Notes under the pieces: generated by a model
What the model saw: the letters and a program-made list of their open reading frames with translations, nothing else
Database searches by the model: none
What the model was told of the DNA's origin: nothing
Made by a program: the position numbers and the translations under genes
DNA from: Kitasatospora kifunensis
GTDB lineage: Bacteria > Actinomycetota > Actinomycetes > Streptomycetales > Streptomycetaceae
Direction of reading: 5' to 3'
DNA: 64,000 nucleotides
NCBI RefSeq assembly: GCF_014203855.1
Contig: NZ_JACHJV010000001.1
Span: 2,852,001 to 2,916,000 of the forward strand
Part shown: piece by piece, positions 18,237 through 26,500 of the stretch
Layout: the number at the start of each line of letters is the position of its first letter
Numbering within the stretch: position 1 is the stretch's first letter

Positions 18237-19346
18237 GTGAATGTAGCCAGGAGCTGCGTCGTTGTCGGCGCCGGCCTGACCGGTGCAACAGTCGCGTCGG
18301 AGCTATCCCGGCAGGGCTTCCACGTACGCGTGTACGAGCAGGCCGACGTGGTGGGCGGGCATGTTCGGACGGAATGGCTCAGGGGAATTCCGTACGAGCC
18401 GCACGGGGCGCATATTTTCCATACGGATGACAGTGCGGTGTGGAACCTCGTCAGCAAATTCACCGACTTTGTTCCCTACCAGCACCGGGTCACCATCCGG
18501 ATGCGCTCGCACCAGTTGAGCTGGCCGCTCCAGCGCGATGAACTTCCCCAGCTCGAGGAGTGGCCCCAGGTGGAGCGGGAGCTCTCGCTGCTTCCGCCCG
18601 AGCCCGACACGACCAACTTCGAGACCTACTGCCGGTCACTCATGGGGCAGACGCTCTACGACCTGTGCATCCGCAACTACACGATGAAGCAGTGGGGGCG
18701 CGACCCTGACAAGCTGTCGGCTTCCGTGGCGGTCAACCGCGTCGAACTCCGCGGCGACTCGTACCGGGGTCTGTTCCGGGACCGCCATCAAGGGTGGCCC
18801 GAGCGCGGTTACGCCGACCTCGTGGAAGCTCTTCTGGAGCCCGCGGAGATCCACCTCGGACAGCCGATCACCTGTACCGACCTGGCCGAGATCGCACGGC
18901 CCGGCGAGCCTGTCGTGATCACCTCGGCGCTCGACGACTTCTTCAACGGTGAACTGGGCCCGCTGGAGTGGCGGGGAGTCCGGCTCGAAAGCGAGTTCAT
19001 TCCTGGCACCAAGCTCGCCCAGGCGTCCATGGTGGTGAACGAACCCGACCTCGCCGTCCCGTGGACGAGGACGATCGAGACCAAGTGGGCCCTGGAGAAA
19101 CTGCACGACGTTCCCAGGACCATCATCATGCGCGAGTACCCCGGCGCGGCGGCGAAGCACTACCCGGTTCCCGACAGTGCCGGCCGCAACAAGGCGCTCC
19201 AGGCCTCGTACGAGGCGAAGCTGGCCGCCCACACGAGGAATCCGCTCATGGCCGCGGGGCGTCTGGCTACCTACAGCTACATCAACATGGACCAAGCCGT
19301 CCGACAGGGCCTGGATGCGGCGCGGCGCGTTGCCGGAACGCACTGA
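18237..19346 (+). CDS. glf: UDP-galactopyranose mutase-like flavoprotein
   Basis: 369 residues. The N-terminal FAD-binding motif VVVGAGLTGATVASEL is followed by VGGHVRTEW, PHGAHIFHTD and TDFVPYQHRV, the series seen in UDP-galactopyranose mutases, and by YTMKQWGRDP in the middle. The enzyme ring-contracts UDP-galactopyranose to UDP-galactofuranose using reduced FAD. Start is GTG at 18237, with only a weak ribosome site. It converges on the glycosyltransferase gene with 39 bp between them, so the pair plausibly makes and transfers a galactofuranose or related sugar onto the cluster product. A role in cell-surface glycan is the main alternative. Confidence 0.85.
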   Translation: MNVARSCVVVGAGLTGATVASELSRQGFHVRVYEQADVVGGHVRTEWLRGIPYEPHGAHIFHTDDSAVWNLVSKFTDFVPYQHRVTIRMRSHQLSWPLQRDELPQLEEWPQVERELSLLPPEPDTTNFETYCRSLMGQTLYDLCIRNYTMKQWGRDPDKLSASVAVNRVELRGDSYRGLFRDRHQGWPERGYADLVEALLEPAEIHLGQPITCTDLAEIARPGEPVVITSALDDFFNGELGPLEWRGVRLESEFIPGTKLAQASMVVNEPDLAVPWTRTIETKWALEKLHDVPRTIIMREYPGAAAKHYPVPDSAGRNKALQASYEAKLAAHTRNPLMAAGRLATYSYINMDQAVRQGLDAARRVAGTH

Positions 19347-19385
19347 CACCCAGGACCCCGTCGGTCCGCGGATCGCGGAGAAGCG

Positions 19386-20483
19386 TCAACGACGAGTCTT
19401 CGTCTGGGGCACTGCCGCTCGGATCTCGGCCTCAAGCCGCTTGAGGCCGCCGATGCGTCGGAGCTCGGGCAGCTCCTCCAGCATCTCCAGGAATCGCTTG
19501 GCCCAGAGGGCGTAGTCGGGGAACCGCTCCAGCCTCCGCGCGAAGCCCTTCTTCCGCCACGACCACGGCTTGATCCCGGCGTAGTGCAGACCGCGGGAAA
19601 GTTCGATCGACGGGTACCCGTAGAAAATCGAGTAGCTCGGGTCCAGGCTGGTCCACTGGCCGGACCAGAAATACGTCGCCGCCTGCTGGTCGGTCCATGC
19701 CCAACGATTCTGCACGAAATCGCGGACCTCGCCGCGGTCCGCCCAGTCCATGAACTCGTTGTAGGTCGCTATCGACGGCTCGAGCAGCAGCAGGGACGCG
19801 TTGACGCCGTAGTTCTCGAAATCCACGGCGACCCGGTCCGTGATCTCCCGGGGGATCGGGGAACCAGGCGGGCAGATGTCATCGTATATGTCGTGCCACA
19901 CCCACTTCCCGGTCCTGCGCGCGTCGGGCCGGTCGATCAATTTCCCTTGGTCATCGATGTCCGCCATGTGCTCGCGGCGTTCGTTGACGATTCCCGCGGG
20001 CGCGGGAAGGCTCCAGATGTCATCGAAGTCGCGCAGCGGGAGAAGGTCGGCGTCAATGTTGACGATCTTCTCGTAGGAGCATCCGAAATCCCCGTCAGGC
20101 CCGAGGCGCAGCGAGGCGAAGCGGGTCAGGGCGGCGCCCTTCACTCGCGCGGAACCGGTACGCGGGGAGTTCGCGGAGCTTACTTCCTGGTAGCCCGGGA
20201 TGGGGATTTCATCAACGGGCAGGACTTTGTCATAAACCGTCAGCAGGGCACTGCGCGCACGATCCGACACATCTTTGGTGACCATGCAGACACGGTCCGA
20301 CCGGCTTCCCTGGACCTTGAGCCCGTACGCCGCCATCAGGCATCCGGGCAGATAGCTGTCATTGAACATGAGGAAGGTCACGAACGCACGTCGATGCTCC
20401 TTCGGAATTGCCTGCCGCGAAGATCGCGGTACAGGCATGCTCTTGTCCGGGTCGGGCATTGACGTGGGCTCCCTCGGGATCAT
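19386..20483 (-). CDS. Glycosyltransferase, GT8/glycogenin-like
   Basis: 365 residues from ATG at 20483; ATG at 20459 with GGGAG upstream is an alternative. The fold begins with AFVTFLMFNDSYLPGC, and NIDADLLPLRDFDDIW holds the DxD metal-binding motif (Asp-Ala-Asp) in the position seen in glycogenin-type retaining transferases. No signal peptide or membrane helix, so it acts in the cytoplasm. GT8 enzymes use UDP-sugars, which matches the convergent UDP-galactopyranose mutase gene. The acceptor is unknown; the cluster peptide is the likely candidate. Confidence 0.75.
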   Translation of the reverse strand: MIPREPTSMPDPDKSMPVPRSSRQAIPKEHRRAFVTFLMFNDSYLPGCLMAAYGLKVQGSRSDRVCMVTKDVSDRARSALLTVYDKVLPVDEIPIPGYQEVSSANSPRTGSARVKGAALTRFASLRLGPDGDFGCSYEKIVNIDADLLPLRDFDDIWSLPAPAGIVNERREHMADIDDQGKLIDRPDARRTGKWVWHDIYDDICPPGSPIPREITDRVAVDFENYGVNASLLLLEPSIATYNEFMDWADRGEVRDFVQNRWAWTDQQAATYFWSGQWTSLDPSYSIFYGYPSIELSRGLHYAGIKPWSWRKKGFARRLERFPDYALWAKRFLEMLEELPELRRIGGLKRLEAEIRAAVPQTKTRR

Positions 20484-21060
20484 GCGGACATATTCACCAA
20501 TTCATCCGGCACTGCGATCGACCGAGGAATGGTCATCGGTCCATTTACGTGATGGAGAATCCGTCTGACCAGGCTACCACCGCACCGTGCACCCCTATAC
20601 CATCGCGCCCCGCCGCCCGCGACCGCCCCCCTGGTGACGAGAGCCTGTTCGATCGATATGGATGCGGCGCGGGATCCGCCGATCGGCAACACCGGCCCGA
20701 TACATACCCACCATCCCGCTCCCGGCACTCCAACGAGCATCCCTCGGACGGCGCTCCGTCAGGGGCCCGCTGACAAACCCGAGCTGAACCATCGTCATCG
20801 AATGCACCTCGGGAGGAACAGTCCGCCTGCCCGATAGGGCAACACACGGCGGGAGACCGGCCCGCCAACGCATCGTCGAGAGACGGTCGAGGGGTCGCGC
20901 CCTGTCGTTCGGACGAGCACGGAACGCCACGCCCCCATAGCACTTGTGACCGCCCCGCACCCACACCGCACCACGAACCAGGGCAAATAGCCGTCCCACC
21001 CCGCGCCGTCATGCCAATGAAGTATCGAGGCCGGTCCAACACCGGGCCCAACAAAGGGGC
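20484..21060. other. Intergenic region without a recognisable gene
   Basis: Left part of the 963-bp divergent gap between the glycosyltransferase and the carrier-protein gene at 21447. Open frames here lack codon bias and family similarity. From about 21040 onward it becomes similar to the promoter region of the carrier gene at 34636; see the next two entries. Confidence 0.6.
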
Positions 21061-21090
21061 TTGCGCCCCGCAGAACCGTCTGCGTACCAT
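21061..21090 (+). promoter_or_regulatory. Promoter-like element duplicated at 34558-34587
   Basis: TTGCGC and TACCAT are separated by 18 bp. The same layout (TTGTGT, 18 bp, TACGAT) lies at 34558-34587, and both are exactly 54 bp (start of -10 to ATG) from an ATGCCGGTGCA start, with no gaps in the alignment. Conservation of spacing supports a real promoter. Here it precedes a broken carrier gene and may now drive the intact carrier gene at 21447. Confidence 0.5.
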
Positions 21091-21138
21091 GACGCGAACT
21101 CGGCGGTCAGGGTAGCGAGGCGGGTAAGACTGTCAACT

Positions 21139-21300
21139 ATGCCGGTGCAGGAGCAGGACATCTCCCACTTATAGGCGGGTTGAATGAAATTTCCGGAAGC
21201 GGTTGCCGGCCACAAGTCCTTCGCCCTCGAAGGCATTTGCCGCAGCCGACGCCACCCGCCGTTCACCTCAGCGAGCAGACACGTACCCCGTTGAGACAGG
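21139..21300 (+). pseudogene. Fossil carrier-protein gene, paralogue of the one at 34636
   Basis: It begins ATGCCGGTGCAGGAGCAGGACATCTCC-like (first eleven codons MPVQEQDISHL then TAG), matching the intact carrier gene at 34636 (MPVQEQDIS). Without gaps, 21061-21180 and 34558-34677 match at about 83 of 120 positions by my count. Similarity resumes after the stop (TTCCGGAAGC against TTCCAGAAGC; CCTCAGCGAGCAG against CCTCAACGAGCAA) with small indels. It therefore looks like a decayed carrier gene with a nonsense codon and frameshifts. Alternatively the 11-codon frame could serve as a leader peptide. The right end is approximate. Confidence 0.6.
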
Positions 21301-21446
21301 CGCCCCCACACCGCCGATTACTGATGGTCCATCAGGTGGCAGTGACGGGAAGTCAGAGTGCCTTGTCTCGGCCCCGACTCAACGGATGACACCTCTCCCG
21401 GCGGCCGATCACGGCAGTGCTGGCATTGCGGCATTAGGAGGACTAT

Positions 21447-21710
21447 ATGGGCGTCGATGAAGTCGAAATGGTGACGGACGATCCCGCTCTCGACGACGTC
21501 GAGAATCGCCTGATCTCGATCGTGCGCAACAAGTTGAACGTCCCCTGCACACTCGACGACAACTTCTTCGCGCTCGGAGGAGGTTCGCTCGACGCGCTCG
21601 AAGTCCTGGCGAGGATCCGCGAGGAGTTCGGGGTCCGAATCAAGCTCCGGGAGTTCTTCCGCGCCGGAACCGTCCGCGAGCTCCGTCACCTGATTGGAAG
21701 CGTGGCTTGA
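21447..21710 (+). CDS. Free-standing carrier protein (PCP/ACP)
   Basis: 87 residues with a perfect AGGAGG six bases before the ATG. The phosphopantetheine site is LGGGSLDALEV; the serine is intact. Charged, four-helix shape as usual. The stop codon overlaps the TTG start of the C-PCP gene by 4 bp, so the two are co-translated and the carrier probably delivers its aminoacyl or acyl group to that condensation domain. It is loaded in trans, possibly by one of the adenylation proteins that lack a working carrier. Confidence 0.9.
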   Translation: MGVDEVEMVTDDPALDDVENRLISIVRNKLNVPCTLDDNFFALGGGSLDALEVLARIREEFGVRIKLREFFRAGTVRELRHLIGSVA

Positions 21711-23419
21711 CCGCCAAGAGCATTGACCCGGAAACGGACACGCTGCCGCTCGGCCCGCTCCAGGAAGGCATCTGGCTTTTCTGGCAGTTGAACCCGGCGA
21801 GTCCCGCCTACAGCATGCTGGAGATTTTCCACTTCGAGGGCGAGTTCAATCTCGAAGCACTGGAGTTCTCCTTCAACGAGCTGATCCGGCGCCACGAGTC
21901 GCTGCGTACCACGTTCCGTGACACGGAAGCCGGCGTTGTCCAGGTCATCTCCCGTGATCCGGAGCCGCGTTCAGCCGAGGTGGTGGACCTGCGCGGTCTT
22001 CCGGACGCCGAGCAGGCCGAACGGCTGACGTCGGCCATCAACACCGCGGCGAACCGACCGTTCGACCTGGAGACCGAGCCGGGCATCAGGCTCACCGCCA
22101 TCCAGAGGTCCGAGACCCGCACCACGCTGGTGCTGGTGGGTCATCACATCATCTGTGACGGGCTCGCCATGGCCGTCCTCCTGGAGGAGTTCGGGGAGCT
22201 GTACCAGACGTCCCGCCGGGGCGACACGGCCGACCTCGGACCCGTTCCGCCTGGTTACAGCACCTTCGTGAAGGGACAGCTGGCCGCACTCACGGACGGC
22301 ACCTTCGAGGAGGAAGCGGCGTACTGGCGGGAGCAGTTGGCCGGTATCACCGGCAGCGTGCTGCCCGGGATCAGTCACCCCGCTTCGCGCACCCCGGTGG
22401 CGCGCGACACCGCCGTGGCGACCCTCACCCTCGACGACCAGTTGGCCGAGTCACTCACGGCCTGGGCCCGCAGCAACAGGTCGACGCAGTTCTCCGTGCT
22501 GATGTCGGCGATGAGCGTCATGGTCGCAACCATCACCGGCAACGGCGTCACGGCCTTGGGGATGGCCACGAGCGGCCGTACCCCCGAATTCGCCCGCACC
22601 GTGGGCGTCCTCGCGAACACGGTCATCGTCCGGTCGCAGATCGACCTGACCCGATCGTTCACCGACACGCTCAAAGAGGTGTCCCTGGACCTCATGGACG
22701 CCGTCGACCACCAGGACCTGCCGTTCAGCAGGGTGGTGGCCGACCTTGACTCCGAGCAGCAGGTCGGCGCGGACATCCTGCGCACGGTCTTCACCGCGGG
22801 CGCCAACGGCACCCTGAAGTTCGGCGAGGGCGAGCTGTCGGAGGTCTACGCACGCACCGTGCAGGGGCCCTTCGACTTGCACGTGGCCTGCGACATCAGT
22901 GCTTCGGGGATCGCGCTGGACTGGGAATACGCCCTGCGCACGTACTCGACCGAGGTCGCCGAGGGCTACACCGCCGCGTACGGGGAGATCCTGGCGAAGC
23001 TGCTGGAACAGCCCGACGTGCCGATGGACTCGCTCGGCCTGGCCGAGGCGCTGGCCGCTGTCTCCGAGCTCCTGGAGGCCAGCGCGGCAGCCTCCGTCTC
23101 CTCGGCCGTGGAGCAGGGCGACCAGCCCGCTGACGGCGGGTCAAGTGACGCGGCACCGGCGGCGGAGTTCACCGCGGTCGAGGAAGCGATCGCCGCCGTC
23201 TGGGCCGACGTGCTCGGTGTGCCCGTGGCATCACCGCTCGACGACTTCTTCGAGCTGGGCGGGCACTCGCTGCTGGTCGGGGCGACCATCGCGGGGGTGC
23301 GCCAGCAGGTCTCGCAGTCCGCGACCCTCCGCATGCTCTTCGATCATCCACAGTTGCGCGACTTCGCCTCCCGCCTGGAGGTCAGCGGCGAAGCCGACGG
23401 TGTGCCGACGGGGCAGTGA
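21707..23419 (+). CDS. NRPS protein, condensation domain plus carrier (C-PCP)
   Basis: 570 residues from a TTG that overlaps the upstream carrier stop. Condensation domain spans about residues 5-430, with catalytic GHHIICDG near residue 143, YWREQLAG, and GMATSGRTPE in the second lobe. After a linker rich in Ala and Ser comes a carrier domain with FFELGGHSLLVG; the phosphopantetheine Ser is residue 521. There is no adenylation domain, so the carrier must be charged in trans. It stands between the free carrier and the PKS gene (116 bp downstream), which suggests it hands its peptidyl or aminoacyl chain to the ketosynthase. Confidence 0.9.
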   Translation: MTAKSIDPETDTLPLGPLQEGIWLFWQLNPASPAYSMLEIFHFEGEFNLEALEFSFNELIRRHESLRTTFRDTEAGVVQVISRDPEPRSAEVVDLRGLPDAEQAERLTSAINTAANRPFDLETEPGIRLTAIQRSETRTTLVLVGHHIICDGLAMAVLLEEFGELYQTSRRGDTADLGPVPPGYSTFVKGQLAALTDGTFEEEAAYWREQLAGITGSVLPGISHPASRTPVARDTAVATLTLDDQLAESLTAWARSNRSTQFSVLMSAMSVMVATITGNGVTALGMATSGRTPEFARTVGVLANTVIVRSQIDLTRSFTDTLKEVSLDLMDAVDHQDLPFSRVVADLDSEQQVGADILRTVFTAGANGTLKFGEGELSEVYARTVQGPFDLHVACDISASGIALDWEYALRTYSTEVAEGYTAAYGEILAKLLEQPDVPMDSLGLAEALAAVSELLEASAAASVSSAVEQGDQPADGGSSDAAPAAEFTAVEEAIAAVWADVLGVPVASPLDDFFELGGHSLLVGATIAGVRQQVSQSATLRMLFDHPQLRDFASRLEVSGEADGVPTGQ

Positions 23420-23535
23420 GGATCCGCCGCGGTCATGGAGCGCCGTAACGGCAGTCGCAGCGGCCGTTGATCCCGCGACTGATCCCGCGACGCGGGTGGG
23501 GGACACAGCAACAGGTAATACGTGAGGAGCAGCAG

Positions 23536-26500
23536 GTGCAAGAGCCGCTGGCCATCGTGGGCATGGCGTGCAGGGTTCCGGGGGCGACCGATTACCACTC
23601 GCTGTGGGCCGGCGTCGAGGTCGGTGCGACGGGCATGGTGGAGGTCGGTGAGGAGGACCTGCGGAACGAGGGAATCAGTCTGGATCCCTCGGTACGCAAT
23701 CGCTATGTGCCGGTAGCGGCGCCGCTGGACGGGTACAACGCGTTCGACAGCGCCGCCTTCGGTCTCAGCGCCGGTGAGGCCAACGGGCTCAACCTCAACA
23801 ACCGCGTCATGATGGAGGTGGCGCTCGAGGCGCTGGAGGACGCCGGCTACGACCCGTTGCGGTACTCCGGGAACATCGGGCTGTTCGCCTCGGGCGGGGG
23901 CGCCTCGCCGATCTCGGTCATGAAGCGCATCGGGGACGCCCAGTACGGGGAGGTCGAGCGGCCCCTCAAGGTGTCGGAAGCGATCAACTGGACGGCGCTC
24001 CTCGACAACGACTACCTGGCCACCCGGATCGCCTACCCGCTGGACCTGCGCGGGCCGGCCCTGACCGTCCAGTCCGCGTGTTCGAGCTCCCTGGTCGCCC
24101 TGCACCTCGCGGCGCAGAGCGTGCTCTCGGGCGAGTCCGACATGGCGTTGGCGGGCGGCGTGAACATCGAACTCCCGCACCGGGTGGGCTACTACCACCA
24201 GGAGGGGAGCATCTGGTCGGGCGACGGCTACTGCCGGCCGTTCGACGCCGCCGCCAACGGCACCATCACCGGGAGCGGCGCGGGCGCGGTGGTCATCAAG
24301 CGTCTGGAACAGGCGATCGCCGACGGGGACGCCGTCCACGCCGTCATCCGCGGCAGCGCGATGAACAACGACGGCAACCGGAAGATCGGCTTCACGGCGC
24401 CGAGTGTGAAGCAGCAGAGCCGCGTCATCAGTGCGGCGCTGGCGGCCTCGGGGGTGGACAAGCGCGACATCGGGTACCTGGAGACGCACGGCACCGCCAC
24501 CGCGATCGGCGACGTCGTCGAATGGGCGGCGATCGAGCAGGCTCTGGGTGCGGACGGGGTGCCGTGCGCCCTCGGCGCGACCAAGGCCAATCTCGGCCAT
24601 CTGGGCCCCGCCGCAGGCATCATGGGCGTCATCAAGGCCGCACTGGTCATCGCCCACGGCCGCATCCCCCCGGTCGCGAACTTCAAGGAGCGCAATCCGC
24701 GGATCAAGCCGACGAGTGACCGGCTCTTCGTGCCGGACAGCTCCAGCGCGTGGGAGAGCGAGAAGCCGCGGCGAGCCGGCGTGAGTTCGATGGGTATCGG
24801 CGGCACCAACGTGCATGTCGTACTCGAGCAGGCGCCGGTCACCGACCCGGCCGACGAAGCGGGCGATCTGGTCGCCATCCTCCCGGTGTCCGCCGCCTCC
24901 CGGCACAGTGCCGAGCGGACCGCCGACCGGGTGGCGGAGTTCGCCGCCGAACATCCGCGGCGTCTGCGGAGTCTCGCCAGCACGCTCAGCACGGGGCGGC
25001 GCGTCCTTGTGCACCGGGAGGCGGTCGTCGTCGTCAGGCAGGGTGACGAGGTCACCTCCTGGCGGACCGGAAGCCGGCTGGCGAAGCGCAAGCACAGCGG
25101 TGTCCTGATCCTTCCCGGTCAGGGAACGCCGGCCGGAGACCTGACGGCGGCCGTGGCCGAGATCGACGGGTTCGCGGACCTGCTCTCCGAGTCGCTGCAG
25201 GCGCTGCCGGCCGATGACCGCTCGCCGGTGGAAGGGATCCTGGCCGGTGCCTGCGATGCCTCCGAGCTCGAACCACGCCTGGCCGAACTCGCCATTCTCG
25301 TGCAGTCCGTGACGGTCGCCCGGTCGCTGCTCGCCGACGGCCTGCGTCCCCCGGCACTGTGCGGGTTCAGCCTGGGCGAGCTCGCCGCCGGTGTGCTGGC
25401 CGGGGTGTTCGACCTGAGCGAGGCTGCCGCGGTCCTGTCGGAGCGGGCCCGCATCCTGCGGGGCGCCCCGGCGGGCGGGATGATCCGGGTGCGCCTCTCG
25501 CAGGAGGCCCTCGCCCCCTATCTCGGCCCTGCCGTGTCGCTGGGGATCGTGCCCGGCGCCAAGGACAGCATGCTCAGCGGCGAGGCGAGCGCCATTGACG
25601 AGGTCGCGGCTCGGCTGCGGGGCGAGGGGATCGCCAGCGTCCGCGTCCCGGTGGCGCACCCGTACCACAGTGCGGTCCTCCATGACCTCTTCGCGGAATA
25701 CCGGGCGGTGTGGTCCCAGGTCGACCTACGGCCGGCGGGCCTGCGGGTGATGTCACCGACGACGGGCGACTGGCTGGACCCGGAGACGGCCCGCGATCCC
25801 GACTTCTGGGCGGGCCAGCTGATCCGCACGGTCCGCTTCGGCGACGCCGTGAGGAAGCTGCGCGCGGACGAGGTGGACCTCGCCTACGTCCTGGACTCCG
25901 ACGCCGGTATCACGCCGTTCGTCCGTGAGGCGTTCGGCGCCGACGCGCTGGCCATGACCACCAAGAAGCAGGCGGGCTACGACTCGTTCAGCCGGGCCCG
26001 GCTACTGGCGACCGCATGGTCGGCCGATCGGGACCGTGTCGGCGTGGCTACCGGGGAGACCGGGCCGGACCACGGCACGGTCGGTCCCACGTCCCGCATC
26101 CACGCCCCCACCTACGCATTCGACCACAGTGTCCAGGAGGCACAGCCGACTATGCAGACCGAGGCAGCGCCGACTCCCGACTCCGGTCGAACAAATCCGG
26201 CGGACCAGGTGCAGACCCCCCAGGTGCAGGCCGTGGCGGTTCAGGCCCCCGTGGTTCAGGCTCCCGTGGTTCAGGCTCCTGTCGTTCAGGCCGCAGCGGT
26301 GCAGACGGCGCCGGTGCAGACCGTGGCGGTAGCCGCGCAGCCGAGTCCGGCGCTCTCGCCCGCACAGGCTGCGGCGACCGCTGCCGGGGTCCGGCAGATC
26401 GTCGCGAAGCTCGTGGGGTGCGCACCGCAGGAGGTGGAACCGGACACCTCCCTCATTGAGCTCGGATACGACTCGTTCCTGCTCATCCAGCTCGCGGATG

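Noticed and set aside
21139..21174. 11-codon frame with a TTA codon as a bldA-controlled leader
   Set aside because: A single TTA just before a stop is easily explained by decay of the duplicated carrier gene; kept only as an alternative in the pseudogene entry.
20545..21311. Minus-strand open frames in the gap before the carrier gene
   Set aside because: No ribosome site or family similarity. One of them resembles a frame opposite the carrier gene at 34636 only because the DNA is duplicated.
23344..25683. 779-residue minus-strand open frame opposite the ketosynthase
   Set aside because: Antisense shadow of a clearly coding PKS region with correct KS motifs on the plus strand.
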